64,000 bases of DNA from Microvirga soli (GTDB lineage Bacteria > Pseudomonadota > Alphaproteobacteria > Rhizobiales > Beijerinckiaceae), in contig NZ_JAERQE010000010.1 of assembly GCF_016734765.1 (NCBI RefSeq), positions 62,001 through 126,000 on the forward strand, read 5' to 3'. Within the stretch, counting starts at the first letter, position 1. Each line of letters begins with the position of its first letter. Positions 53,672 to 63,323 of the stretch are shown piece by piece. A program made the translations under genes and the position numbers. The notes under the pieces are model-generated. The model made no database searches, had not been told where the DNA came from, and was given only the letters and a program-made list of their open reading frames with translations.

Positions 53672-54466
53672 TCAGTGGCTTGCCTTATCCGAAGTGAGGT
53701 CCGCCCGCAGCGCCGCGATCTCGGCCCGCAGAGCGGCCAGATCGGCACTGCTCGCAGTCTCCGTCTCCGGTGACGCCGCATCGCGCTCGACAAAGAACGA
53801 GGCAAAGCTCGCGGTGATGTATCCGAACACTGCAAAGCCATATAGCGACAGCAGGAAACAAAGGATGCGCCCCTCCAGGCTCTTGGGCCAGAACTCGCTT
53901 CCCATGGTGGTCAGAAGCATGCCGGTCCACCACAGCGCGTCCGCATAGCTGGCGAAGCCGCCTTGCACCTCAGAGGCAGGCTCAAAGGTCAGCATGCCGC
54001 CGGCCCCGAGCAGCGCAATCAGCGCAGTCAGGCCGATTACATAGCCAAGCCCGCGCCGGCTGAGGCTGGCCCGCAGGGCGTTCATGCCCCGGTTCGCGGT
54101 ACCCACGATGCGCACGAGCCGGAAACCGCGTGCCGCCCGGGCGAACCTGAGGAAGCGAAGCCCGCGCAGAAGGCGGGCGGCCGGCACCACCAGCGCGATC
54201 ACCGTGAGCCAGTTGCGGCGCAGAAACGTGCCCTTGTGAGGAGCAAGGACAAACCGGATGGCGAACTCCCCGATGAAGGCAACCCAGATTGCCGTGCCGA
54301 AGACCTCCAGCGAACGGGTGGTTCCCCACACCAGCTCCACGATGACGAGAAGCAGCCAGACGAAGCTGAGCACCATCATCGGCGTTTGCAGCCAATCCTC
54401 AAGGTCGTGGAGCACGCTCCACCGCTCCTCCACCTCGTCCGCGGCCGCGCGGGGCGTGTCGTTCAT
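53672..54466 (-). CDS. Ion transporter / voltage-gated channel-like protein
   Basis: A 264-residue membrane protein of the six-helix ion-channel superfamily. S4-like segment RLLRGLRFLRFARAARGFRLVRIVG carries regularly spaced Arg, and a pore segment GGFASYADALWWTGMLLTTMGSEFWPKS carries TTMGSE in place of the TVGYG potassium filter, so ion selectivity is not the usual potassium one. A short coiled coil ends the protein (AALRAEIAALRADL). Chemistry unverified. Confidence 0.75.
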   Translation of the reverse strand: MNDTPRAAADEVEERWSVLHDLEDWLQTPMMVLSFVWLLLVIVELVWGTTRSLEVFGTAIWVAFIGEFAIRFVLAPHKGTFLRRNWLTVIALVVPAARLLRGLRFLRFARAARGFRLVRIVGTANRGMNALRASLSRRGLGYVIGLTALIALLGAGGMLTFEPASEVQGGFASYADALWWTGMLLTTMGSEFWPKSLEGRILCFLLSLYGFAVFGYITASFASFFVERDAASPETETASSADLAALRAEIAALRADLTSDKASH

Positions 54467-54556
54467 GGTCCGGGCACTCCTGTTCAGGGTCAGATGCCGG
54501 TGAGAACGGCGGCGTCCGTCGTGCGGGTCCGTGGGAACCGGCAGGACAGCCGGCGG

Positions 54557-55540
54557 CTACTTAGAGCCTGCAGCGGCCGGCATCGCACCATCTCGAGCAT
54601 AACGCCGGGCGATGACCGACCCCACCAGGATCTGGATCTGATTGTAGAACATGATCGGCAGCACGATCATGACAAAGCCGGGAGCGGTGGCGAACAGCAC
54701 TTTGGCCAGCGGCAGGCCGGATGCCAGACTCTTCTTCGAGCCGCAGAACACCGCGGCGATCTCGTCTCGCCGTGAGAAGCCGAAGCGGCGCGCGACGAAG
54801 GCCGTAATGGACAGCACGACCGTCAGGAGCACCAGGCAGAGCACCGCCGTCAGCGCCACCGAGGCTGGTGGGAGCCGGGACCAGAGGCCGTCGACCACCG
54901 ACTGAGAGAATGCCGCGTAGACGATCAGCAGGATCACGCCCTGGTCGAGTTGGCTGATCTGAGGCTCGTGCCGGGCCATGACGCCGGCCAGCCATGGCCG
55001 CGCGATCTGGCCGGTTGCGAAGGGGACCAGGAGTTGGAGCACCACATCGCCCAGGGCTTTGGTGAGGTCGAAGCCGCCCTCCACGGACGCTCGGGTGAGC
55101 AGTGAGAGCAGAACCGGCGTCAGCAGCAGGCCGAAGACATTCGAAGCAGCGGAGCTGCAGATGGCTGCCGGCACGTTGCCCTTGGCCATGGCGGTAAACG
55201 CGATGGAGGACGACACCGCCGACGGCAGCGCCGCCAGGTAGAGGAAGCCCAGCAGCAGGTCCGCGGGCATCCATGCCGATTGCAGGACGCCGAACGGCAT
55301 CACGGCCAATGGAAACACGACGAAGGTAACGCCGAAGATGAAGAGGTGCAGCCGCCATTGGATGAGGCCCTGTATCACCACCTCCCGCGGCAAGGCCGCG
55401 CCATGGACAAAGAACAGAAGCGCGATTCCAAGGATCCCCAGAGTGTCCAGGATCTCGGCGCCCGCGCCCCGGGCCGGGATGATGTTGGCCACAGCGACGG
55501 CTGCCATGATCAGCAGGAGAAACGGGTCGATTTTGCGCAT
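54557..55540 (-). CDS. Bile acid:sodium symporter family transporter (BASS / SBF-like)
   Basis: A 327-residue protein with ten membrane helices, starting MRKIDPFLLLIMAAVAVANIIPARG, with LGIALLFFVHGAALP, LPSAVSSSIAFTAMAKGN, and VFCGSKKSLASGLPLAKVLF, the SBF-like pattern (PF13593). Family members move sulfur or organic anions with sodium; the substrate here is unknown. Confidence 0.82.
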   Translation of the reverse strand: MRKIDPFLLLIMAAVAVANIIPARGAGAEILDTLGILGIALLFFVHGAALPREVVIQGLIQWRLHLFIFGVTFVVFPLAVMPFGVLQSAWMPADLLLGFLYLAALPSAVSSSIAFTAMAKGNVPAAICSSAASNVFGLLLTPVLLSLLTRASVEGGFDLTKALGDVVLQLLVPFATGQIARPWLAGVMARHEPQISQLDQGVILLIVYAAFSQSVVDGLWSRLPPASVALTAVLCLVLLTVVLSITAFVARRFGFSRRDEIAAVFCGSKKSLASGLPLAKVLFATAPGFVMIVLPIMFYNQIQILVGSVIARRYARDGAMPAAAGSK

Positions 55541-55678
55541 TGTCGGATCCAGTTGAAGTGTCGGGCCTGCTTGCGGCAGGGCTCAGTAGTAGGGCCACAC
55601 TGTGGGATGGTTTGACCCTGAATCGGCGGGACGGCGGTTTGCCCAATCGCGGCTGCCGGCTTGCGCCAGCGACAACGC

Positions 55679-56335
55679 TCAGTGAGCACCCTGGTGTCGA
55701 TGTCCATTCGCCAGCACCGCCAGCGCGCTGAGCAGCGCCAAGCCGGTGACCAGAATGGCCGGAACAGCCAGGGCCATGAGGCCGAAGGCGCCGTGCAGGA
55801 TAGCGCCGGTCGCGGCCCCTGCGGTCAGGGCGCTCCACACTAGGGCATGGCCTCCCAATTGCCGCCGCTGTGCCCGGCCTATCAAGATTTGGCCAAGCGC
55901 CTGCCCCAGGCTCACCAGCGTGCCGGTGATGAAGGTCACGCCCAGCCGCACTCCGTGCACCGGCTGCAGGGCGGCGTTCTGCACGCCCATCGCGGCCACG
56001 ACCGGGAGGATCGCGGCCGCGATGGTCCATCCGGAGCTGACCAGGACAACCGCCGCCGCGAGCAGGAGCGCCTCCAGCAGCAGGATGGCCGGCAGGCGCC
56101 ATGCTCCCGCGAGACTGGCCAGAACGGTCGCAAGCGTGACACCGCCCAGGAACGAGGCGATCATCAACACGCCCTGGTGGACCGGGTCAGAGTGGCCGTC
56201 GGCCAGCCCGACGCCGAGCGACACGCTGGCCCCGCTCATGAAGGACGCGAACAGCCCGCCTAGGCCGATGTACCCGATGGCGTCTACAAATCCGGCCACC
56301 GCCGTCAGAAGCCCACCCGTAGCAATCTGGGCCAC
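55679..56335 (-). CDS. DUF1275 (YoaK-like) membrane protein
   Basis: A membrane protein of about 218 residues with six helices: GGLLTAVAGFVDAIGYIGLGGLFASFMSG is the DUF1275 signature, followed by ATVLASLAGAWRLPAILLLEALLL and TFITGTLVSLGQALGQ. Start at GTG 56335 is chosen because the codons further upstream in frame, to 56407, overlap a transposase remnant in another frame and so are not ancestral; the natural start may have been lost. Function unknown. Confidence 0.75.
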   Translation of the reverse strand: MAQIATGGLLTAVAGFVDAIGYIGLGGLFASFMSGASVSLGVGLADGHSDPVHQGVLMIASFLGGVTLATVLASLAGAWRLPAILLLEALLLAAAVVLVSSGWTIAAAILPVVAAMGVQNAALQPVHGVRLGVTFITGTLVSLGQALGQILIGRAQRRQLGGHALVWSALTAGAATGAILHGAFGLMALAVPAILVTGLALLSALAVLANGHRHQGAH

Positions 56336-56357
56336 CGTGCCTATGGGCGAAACCGCA

Positions 56358-56540
56358 CGGCGGATTGTGCGGCCGGCTGGAATGGTCCTGGCAGTCCTGC
56401 GCCCCACGTTTGCGCCACTTGCGGATGGTCTCAGTGCTCACGCTGAAGCGCTGGGCCAGCACGCCCGTGGGCTCGGTCGAGCGGGCGATCTCCTGACGGA
56501 CGGCTGGGGTGGTGCGGGCTTGGGGATGAAGGGAGAGCAT
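56358..56540 (-). mobile_element. IS481-family transposase N-terminal remnant
   Basis: The minus-strand frame starting at 56540 reads MLSLHPQARTTPAVRQEIA and continues through VLAQRFSVSTETIRKWRKRG to QDCQDHSSRPH, the helix-turn-helix head of IS481 transposases. After about 60 residues the frame runs into the DUF1275 5' region with no catalytic DDE part. No inverted repeats could be assigned. Confidence 0.7.
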
Positions 56541-56784
56541 CACGTCCTCCTGCGGCGAGGAGCTCGGCGTCGCAGTCTCTCAAAGCGCCAAGTGTACTCC
56601 TCAATCGCGCAACGCACCTGGTCCCAACAACGTTCCGCTACCAAACACTAAGTTGGAACAACGCACTGTATAGGGCAGCAATGGCGTTCCACGTGCGCTA
56701 TGCCTAGCCTTCCCGCAATCTTGCTGACTCGAACGCCCCGCACAAAGAAGCGACGAGAGTGCAGAACTCCCCGAGAAATCTGGT

Positions 56785-57072
56785 TCAGGGACGAAGCTCC
56801 GAAAAGTCTCGTATGTCTCTAGTCCTTCCTGGTTTCCCAGAGCTGAGAACCTCGGCATTCCCAAGCCACTTGCGGGCCGCTTCGAGTGTGCCGAAGGTAT
56901 GTTCCAGCTTTGTAAAAGGATGGGGCCTCTCTCCAGACGGCAGGTCAGCCAACAACTCTACTCTCCATTCTGCCTCCCTGCTGTCGTCATCGCGGACGAC
57001 GCCAGCCACGACGACACCGTTCAGGAGCACATCGTAGCTTCCGGGCGCCAATCGAGAAAGTGTGTACACCAT
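56785..57072 (-). CDS. Small hypothetical protein
   Basis: A 95-residue protein starting MVYTLSRLAPGSYDVLLNGVVVAGVV; strands VRDDDSREAEWRVELLADLP and a helix TFGTLEAARKWLGNAEVL follow. GAGGAG lies nine bases ahead of ATG 57072 (another ATG at 57081 is possible). No family recognised. Confidence 0.6.
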   Translation of the reverse strand: MVYTLSRLAPGSYDVLLNGVVVAGVVRDDDSREAEWRVELLADLPSGERPHPFTKLEHTFGTLEAARKWLGNAEVLSSGKPGRTRDIRDFSELRP

Positions 57073-58381
57073 TTCTTGCATCTCCTCTTCGCCTTCGGAT
57101 CTGCATTGCGCCGCTAGATGACCTCTGTGGCTTGAAGCTAAACGACTGCGAAAGCCGTTCAGACATGCCATGCGATGGAGTAAGGATGCGGGGTCCGGTC
57201 CTGGTACAGAAGCGCATGTCGTTAAGAACGCCGTCGTGCCCGCTCCCTGCCGGGTATGATGTCTCTTCACCCCTGCTGCAATTTTCGGTGAATTATCATG
57301 GGTGACGCTGGTCTGTTCGGGCCCCGGCAATATCGTCCTTCTCCCTATCGTCTATCTGGTGCACCTATGCTCAAAGCGTCGAACAGGATACCGATGCCAG
57401 TCGTTCCCAGGTAAAGCAAACGATCTGCTCTTTGCCTGTACGGCGCTGGACCATTTAGCTCCAAAGGGAAGGCATCATAGTAGGCCAGGAGCCATTCCTA
57501 CCTACGTTCAAGTGATGCCTGCTAGGCCTGAGATTTATGTTTGTACAGGCAAGTTGGTTCCCCGCTCTGCATCGGTGAAGCATATGCTGCACCTAGACGT
57601 ATGGGTCTGGGAACGAACTGTCAGGCAGTGTCCCAGCCCTCTGATCCTTCGAGCCCCAATCCTCCTTGGAGTCTCCCTTCTTGGGCGCGACACTGTTTCG
57701 GCGAGTTCAGCCGTCCTGGCGAGCACGCTCGGGAGGTGCAGTTTCCCGACCACGATCTCGCCCGGCAATAACCTATCGTCCATAGCGCGGCGCTGGCGCA
57801 CGACCTTCTCAGCTTTCGTGGACGCCAACCCGCACCCTCACGCCCCCAACTTCCTGGCGATCGGGGCTGCGCTGGCCCTTCCACAGAACTCTCCTGAGAA
57901 CGTGGTCTCCCGCACCAGATTTGTGGCAGAAACTCATGTCATCATAGTCAAGCTGTCAATTCTGGATCTGGAACGGCGTGTCACTATCACGGAGCCGAAT
58001 CTGGCGCCGGGGCGCCTGTCTGGATTGAGGGCGGCACCAGCCGCTCACCGAAGTACCAGGTGCGCTTCCGGCGAATGCACGCTACGCGGCAGGATAACTC
58101 CGCTGGCGCTGTTTCACCGGCCGGCAGTCCAAGATGAACTATGTTCCCGAGCGTACCCTTCTTAGGGTACGGCCGAGGCTTAGAGGAACACTCCCGCAGC
58201 CCTCATGTTTGCCATGAGAGTAACTTCTCCAGCCCAAGATTTGGAAACCAAGATCAATACTGCCCCGGACCGAGGATGGCGAACGATCTTGCGAGTTTAC
58301 TGGTTCAGATACGATCAGCGGCACGGGATGGCGCTTCGGGGTCGAGATGATGTCAAGGCCGGTTGAATTCAGGAGACGAAG
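57073..58381. other. Gap with no convincing gene
   Basis: About 1.3 kb, less GC-rich than the left half of the window. Open frames on both strands lack family features or ribosome sites. Around 57700-57830 on the minus strand pieces such as VVRQRR and GEIVVGKLHLPSVLAR loosely resemble the N-terminus of an IS66 small transposase out of frame, too weak to call. Confidence 0.35.
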
Positions 58382-58717
58382 ATGCCAGTGCTGTCAGATC
58401 CATTCTGCCGCCAGCCTCTCAGGCTGCTCCTTCTCGCCGCGTCGCTCGCCGGCCTCCTACTGGTATCTGGCGCTGTGAGAGCGGAGATTTTCGAGGGCGA
58501 CGAAGCATATGAGTCCTCGGACGAGGAGATGGAGGGTGAAGAGGGGTCATTCGGCTTTCAAGGGGATGACCCTCCGTCCATTCAACGCGGTATTGACGCC
58601 GATGACCACCTTGCGAGGAAACTGAGGATGAGATCCCCAGCGAGCTGGGCGGCGAAGGTGAGGACGACTAATGTTGCTGGGTTCGACACTAACACCACGA
58701 GTGGACTGCAAGGATGA
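58382..58717 (+). CDS. Small exported acidic protein upstream of CAP protein
   Basis: A 111-residue product: signal peptide (LRLLLLAASLAGLLLVSGAVRA), then a very acidic stretch (EIFEGDEAYESSDEEMEGEEGSFG) and a more neutral end. No family recognised. Its stop overlaps the next ATG as ATGA, which supports real translation and coupling to the CAP-domain gene. ATG 58382 sits five bases after GGAGAC. Confidence 0.55.
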   Translation: MPVLSDPFCRQPLRLLLLAASLAGLLLVSGAVRAEIFEGDEAYESSDEEMEGEEGSFGFQGDDPPSIQRGIDADDHLARKLRMRSPASWAAKVRTTNVAGFDTNTTSGLQG

Positions 58718-59673
58718 GACGCCTTAGTTGTCTCGCCTCGGCCCTCACTATTGTTGCGAGCCTCGTCGGCTGGTCCGTTCCAATGACTGCGGCTGAGACG
58801 GGCAACTTGGATCAGCTTCGGCAGAAAGCTCTCGAACTCGTCAACGAGGAGCGGCAGGAGCTCGGATTGGAGCCCCTCTCGCTCGGGCCGGCTCTGAACG
58901 AGGCGGCTCAGAGCCACGCACAGGACATGCTGCAGCGAAACTACTACGCCCACACATCCCCGCAGGGCAATACGGTCGCCGACCGCTACTCCAAGGCCGG
59001 TGGCAGCCGTTGGCACATGACGGCAGAGAATATCGCACGTTGCCAGGGGTGCCCCTCCCCACTGACGGAGGAAAGCGTCGCGAATCTGCACAGGGGTTGG
59101 ATGAACAGCCCACCACATCGCGAGAACATCCTGAGGAGAGGTCTAGATCGGTTCGGGTTCGGCATCATAGCCGCCCCCAATCAAGCTCTCTATGCCGTTC
59201 AGACCTTCGCGGGGGCCGGCACACCGAGAGAAATGCAGCCAGGTGGAGCGTCCATAGTGACAGGGGCCGATGATCAGACCGCTCTGGCACTCCAACAGAT
59301 CAACAGAGAGCGTCATGACAATGGCCGCGGGCCCCTGGAGGCCGATCCGACCTTGGCCCGCGCCGCTTCGAGACTGGCCCCACAAACCGACCAGGATATG
59401 TCGAATTTTGATCTCCAGGGTCGTCTCTCAGCTGTCCTGCCCGCAGATGCACCCCGCAACTGGCAATCCTTGGCCGCAGTCCTGGGGCGCTGTGGGGGAT
59501 GCGGCATGGAGCCAACCGAGGGTGACATTCGGCATTTCGTCGGACAATGGCTTGAAGACCCGGGCTATAGAAGCCGCCTCCTGAGTCGCGATTTCACTCA
59601 CTTCGGGCTTGCGCTTGAGACGAACGGAGACGGGCTCAAGACGGCGTCCGCTGTCCTCGGACAGCGGCGGTGA
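58714..59673 (+). CDS. Secreted protein with two CAP (SCP/PR1) domains
   Basis: A 319-residue protein with a signal peptide (about residues 1-27). CAP domain one (about 34-168): LVNEERQELGLEPLSLGPALNEAAQSHAQDM, HTSPQGNTVADR, AENIARCQGC and WMNSPPHRENIL, all classical. CAP domain two (about 186-317): INRERHDNGRGPLEADPTLARAASRLA, then LGRCGGCGMEPTEGD and WLEDPGYRSRLL, more degenerate (active histidines missing). Each domain has a CxxC at the same place. Function in bacteria is mostly unknown. Confidence 0.87.
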   Translation: MRRLSCLASALTIVASLVGWSVPMTAAETGNLDQLRQKALELVNEERQELGLEPLSLGPALNEAAQSHAQDMLQRNYYAHTSPQGNTVADRYSKAGGSRWHMTAENIARCQGCPSPLTEESVANLHRGWMNSPPHRENILRRGLDRFGFGIIAAPNQALYAVQTFAGAGTPREMQPGGASIVTGADDQTALALQQINRERHDNGRGPLEADPTLARAASRLAPQTDQDMSNFDLQGRLSAVLPADAPRNWQSLAAVLGRCGGCGMEPTEGDIRHFVGQWLEDPGYRSRLLSRDFTHFGLALETNGDGLKTASAVLGQRR

Positions 59674-60329
59674 GGTCCAGCGTCCCTGCTTCCAGACACC
59701 AATTGAGAGCGTGTGCACGGCATACTCTCCACCTCCTCTTCAATATGGATCCGAACTGCACCAACGGGCAAAATCCACGTTCAGGGCAAGGAGATTGCCG
59801 CCTCAGAAGGTGAAGAACCCGCCTGCCCGGCAGCCTCTTAGGGCCCGGCTCAGGTTGGCAACCGTGCTGATCCACCATCTCACCATCGGATGCTACGGTG
59901 ATAAACATGCACGTTGCACCCTTCACCTAAGGCACTCTGTACGTATGAATGATGCCCTCTGGGTGGCACGTAGTCTGCACGATGCTGCTGCATGTGGCTA
60001 CCCGTGGTGCTGCAAGGTGGGTTTAAGTGGCAAGTGTTGGACAAATGCGCATAAGGTATAGCATAGAAGCCTTCCTTGCCGCTTATTCCTTGCTGATGCG
60101 GCCAAAATCTTTCCTTGCATGAAGGCTGCCGAAACGTTTGGCTCTGAACGCAGTACAGGTGTGTACCGGGAAGCGACATCTCCCCTCGGCGCAGACGGAG
60201 CATCTGCGGCATTCACACGTTTCATCAGCAGTGGCCGTGTGCGTTTCTTCAGTCGGAAGCAGCCCGTTGTCATGAAACACGAAGATCCTCGCACTCGATG
60301 CGACGTTCTCAATTCAATGGAGTTAAAGC
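59674..60329. other. Intergenic gap with no convincing gene
   Basis: About 650 bases between the CAP gene and the first PRC-barrel gene. Frames on both strands lack ribosome sites, signal peptides or known motifs. Nothing else is visible beyond what should be the promoter of the next gene. Confidence 0.4.
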
Positions 60330-61112
60330 ATGCGCGAACTCTCGCTCAAATTATCAGCGGCTTTGGTCCTCCTGGCATTGCCTGTTGCCGCCCACGCACA
60401 GCAAGGTCAAGGCGCAACGAAGTCAACGCCCGCACCAAAACCCGCCGCCGAAGCTACGAAGCCTGCGTCTCAGCAGGGCCTCTCCCTCATCTCAAAGGAT
60501 GCCGCAGATAAGGTTAACCTGATCGGTCCTGATGTGCTGTATAAGGGCTGGCGCGCTGCGGCGTTGCTCGATGAGGATGTTTATGGTCCCAAGGGTGAAC
60601 AACTTGGTGAGGTCGAGAACATCCTGGTCGGCCCCGATGGAAAGATCACTGCCCTTGTTGTAGTCGGTGGTGGATTCCTTGGCATCGGTGATGCGGCATT
60701 CCGCGTAGCGTGGAACAAAGTTGACCTAACGGCCGCACAGGACGGGATCAAGGTTTCACTGACCGAAGAACGTGCAGAGGATCTCGGTCTCTTCGACGGG
60801 CCAAACTGGGTCGCTACTGGCCCACGGGAGTGGCGCGTGTCCGAGCTGATCGGGGACTACGCCCGGCTGCGGAATGGTCTCGGCTTCGGCTACGTCACTG
60901 ACATTGTGTTCAGCCGCGACGGACAACTCATGGCGACCTTGGTTAACCGGGATGTCGCTTACGGCGCGGGCCTATATGGCTATCCGTACTATGGCTGGGG
61001 ATATGGTTGGTACCCGACGCTCGACTATTACGCCTTGCCCTACGACAGCCCGGAACTTGCAGCGGCGGCCCCGACTGTGGCCTACGACAAGTTCAACGAC
61101 GACGTCCTCTGA
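60330..61112 (+). CDS. Exported PRC-barrel domain protein
   Basis: A 260-residue protein: signal peptide (ending AHAQQ), a Pro/Ala/Lys linker, then two PRC-barrel units. The first has AALLDEDVYGPKGEQLGEVENILVGPDGKITALVVVGGGFLGIGD (read in parts; about 75-125); the second (about 165-215) has LIGDYARLRNGLGFGYVTDIVFSRDGQLMATLV. A Tyr/Gly-rich segment (YGYPYYGWGYGWYP) follows. PRC barrels sit in many contexts from photosynthesis to RNA processing; the role here is unknown. Confidence 0.85.
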   Translation: MRELSLKLSAALVLLALPVAAHAQQGQGATKSTPAPKPAAEATKPASQQGLSLISKDAADKVNLIGPDVLYKGWRAAALLDEDVYGPKGEQLGEVENILVGPDGKITALVVVGGGFLGIGDAAFRVAWNKVDLTAAQDGIKVSLTEERAEDLGLFDGPNWVATGPREWRVSELIGDYARLRNGLGFGYVTDIVFSRDGQLMATLVNRDVAYGAGLYGYPYYGWGYGWYPTLDYYALPYDSPELAAAAPTVAYDKFNDDVL

Positions 61113-61123
61113 CCAAGAGGCAT

Positions 61124-61153
61124 CCGGGGATTGGTGGCAATCCCAATCCCCGG
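61124..61153 (+). terminator. Likely terminator after the first PRC-barrel gene
   Basis: CCGGGGATTGG and CCAATCCCCGG pair in a perfect 11-bp stem with an 8-base loop, 12 bases after the stop. No strong T-run follows. The rest of 61154-61474 contains no gene I can support. Confidence 0.6.
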
Positions 61154-61474
61154 TCAATGCATCTTTCTGGTCATTGAGACCCTGAGCGCCGCTGTGGCTA
61201 GCGTATTCCATTTATGGGCGAGCACGCACGGGATGGTCGCTGGCTCTTGAGGCATGCTCTATGGAGTGCGACAGTTGGAGTGACGGGAGGTAGCAGTTCA
61301 CTACTCACCACTTGCTCCAAAAACCCTCAACATGCTATTGGCGCCGTCCCCCTCGGAATCCGCCACACGGACCACCCGCCTGTATAGTTGCCGCAAGTTC
61401 TATGAAGTGCTCTCGACGTTGCGGCTGTATGGACGCTTGGCACCGCGAGACCTTGGCGACTGGCCCTCTTGCTG

Positions 61475-62074
61475 TCAGGGCCGGCGCCGGATATCCCCAG
61501 CATCAGTCGCAGATGCGACGTAGCGCAGAACAGCAACGAGTTCAGTGCTCCGAAGCGACCGGTACACTCCGCCGTTTGCAGGGACTGCAGGCATCGCAAG
61601 AAGATCCTGCTCTCCAATTCCGGGTAGCAGCAGCCGTCCGCCGTCCAGCGTTATGCGCTCTAGAGGTATAGCCACCTGCTTGTTCCCCGGCCAACGAGGG
61701 CCACGGTATGTCATGAGCACATAGATACGCTGGTCCCCTCCCAGCGCCAAGCGGTTGACGTTGCCCACCTGCTCACTCTTTTCGTTGAACACATCCATTC
61801 CTACGAATTGTTCGGCCCGAAGACTTGCATGCCTTGGGGAGCGGGTCTGCAATGTCACCCCGGTGTCGACGCATGCCTTGTAGCGGCTACCCTGCCGATA
61901 TACGCGCATTTTCTGGAGCGCTTCATAGGCCTCGGCAGGTGCCATGCCTTCGAGTGCGCTGATGAGCCGATCACACTCTCTGCGCCCCTGATCACCCTGC
62001 GCATGGCCAAGGCTCATAAATGATCCTGCGAGCGCGGTGATCGCCAGCGACCCAACCAAGATGCGCTTTCCCAT
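61475..62074 (-). CDS. Exported PRC-barrel domain protein
   Basis: A 199-residue protein with a signal peptide (MGKRILVGSLAITALAGSFMSLGHAQG), an N-terminal helical part with two cysteines (RRECDRLI, YKACVDTG) and a C-terminal PRC-barrel (about 90-165): FVGMDVFNEKSEQVGNVNRLALGGDQRIYVLMTYRG and KQVAIPLERI. ATG 62074 has GGAGGAGGG ahead. Related to, but clearly different from, the gene at 60330. Confidence 0.8.
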   Translation of the reverse strand: MGKRILVGSLAITALAGSFMSLGHAQGDQGRRECDRLISALEGMAPAEAYEALQKMRVYRQGSRYKACVDTGVTLQTRSPRHASLRAEQFVGMDVFNEKSEQVGNVNRLALGGDQRIYVLMTYRGPRWPGNKQVAIPLERITLDGGRLLLPGIGEQDLLAMPAVPANGGVYRSLRSTELVAVLRYVASATDAGDIRRRP

Positions 62075-62489
62075 CGAAATCCCTCCTCCGAAGGTCCCCA
62101 TGGCCTAGGCCACAGGACGACTGTTCCAAGCACCTGATCCCTCGCTCGCTCATGAGGATGGTGGTGCTCTTTTGTGAAGAGCAAGACGCCTGATGGATCG
62201 TTCCCGTTGCGCCTCAACACTAGGTACGCTCGCGGACGATCTTCCACTCAGAGGAAGGAGCGAGATGTTATTCGGCGAGAAGGCAGCACCCAACCCCTGT
62301 ATAAATGGCGGCCAAGCATGAGGATACCTGTACGTTCTTGCTCTGAGATTAACCGACCATCGGCGTCTTCTAGCATTTCACGCCGGTGTGGAACGGCTTC
62401 ACATGCGGATCAATTGCCTACTAGGGACCGCTGCCATACTGGACATTGCCCGGCAACCCCGACAGCCAATTTGAATCGAGGAGGACAGG

Positions 62490-62887
62490 ATGCGTCTTCC
62501 CGCGTGCGCTACCACGCTTGCGCTTATGGCCGGACCATCCATGGCTCAGACCTCGAACCTTTATCGTTACTACAACAATCCTATCGACGCGACGGAAGAG
62601 CCGGCTGCCTGCTTCCGGAATGCCGACGTCGTGGCACTTGAGGACGTGGAAGTGATGATCCTTGAAGGCGAGGAGCTCGGCAAAAGCAAGAATGTAGTTG
62701 GGGCCCGTCCGGGAGCTTGTTTGCTGTAATGGAAATCGGGGCCTCGACGTGGCGAGGGAAAGGCGCCGCATTGATCTCAGCCGCATGTACTGGCACGGCA
62801 ACAACTTAATGCTGCACACCACAACCAAGGCGGAAATCGACGACCTGCCGAAACGGCAGGGAGATCGGGTATGTGGAGCTCGTCGAT
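62490..62887 (+). pseudogene. Decayed exported PRC-barrel gene
   Basis: The first frame has a signal peptide (MRLPACATTLALMAGPSMAQ) and ends after VMILEGEELGKSKNVVGARPGACLL at 62729, like the first half of a PRC barrel. The second half continues in another frame: GLDVARERRRIDLSRMYWHGNNLMLHTTTKAEIDDLPK, matching the end of alphaproteobacterial PRC barrels. A frameshift around 62700-62750 separates them. GAGGAGGACAGG ribosome site is intact. Beyond 62888 up to 63164 there is no supported gene; 62075-62489 is also empty. Confidence 0.65.
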
Positions 62888-63164
62888 GAGGATGAAGACC
62901 GAAGCGACATTGAAGTATTGAGACTTGGCATGACCGCCATAGGGCTACGTTACAACCTGATCGAGACGGCCGCCGACCGTGCGGCAGCAGGCGTGGTGGG
63001 GACGACCCAAGTCGAGCTTGGCGTCGATCTGGCTGGCACACGCTTGGTACGAGCTTGGGCAGGGCATAAGTGTCAGATGCTGCTTTTGAAGCCGGAAGGT
63101 GCTCACACGACGGCTGCTCTTTTACTGCCTCCTGCCCTTTGGTGATCAATCCAATGAGGGATCG

Positions 63165-63323
63165 TCACTCGGACGATGCAACGTTCGCGAGCGCCTCATG
63201 AGCGCTGGTCACGGCCCGGACCCACTTCCCGCATTGGCAGACTCGACAACCTGGGAACGTTCCGCCTGAGGCGAAGGACGCTGCATAGCCGCATTCCCAG
63301 CAGGTGTAACAGCCCCCGATCAA
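63165..63323 (-). CDS. Tiny zinc-ribbon / rubredoxin-like protein
   Basis: A 52-residue product with start TTG 63323, overlapping the DUF421 stop (TTGA), and GGAG six bases ahead. The sequence (GGCYTCWECGYAASFASGGTFPGCRVCQCGKWVRA in pieces) has the CxxC ... CxxC pattern of a zinc ribbon or rubredoxin: YTCWECG then PGCRVC. Length and coupling suggest a partner for the DUF421 protein. A longer start at 63386 would overlap DUF421 by 67 bases, which is less likely. Confidence 0.55.
   Translation of the reverse strand: MIGGCYTCWECGYAASFASGGTFPGCRVCQCGKWVRAVTSAHEALANVASSE

Noticed and set aside
54561..56102. 513-codon minus-strand frame overlapping the BASS and DUF1275 genes
   Set aside because: Out-of-frame reading of both transporters with low-complexity Arg/Ala content.
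57302..58165. 287-codon plus-strand frame
   Set aside because: No ribosome site, family or compositional sign of coding; the opposite strand is equally open and the region looks decayed.
59609..60061. 150-codon plus-strand frame after the CAP gene
   Set aside because: Begins inside the CAP gene in another frame and then runs through the gap; no motif.
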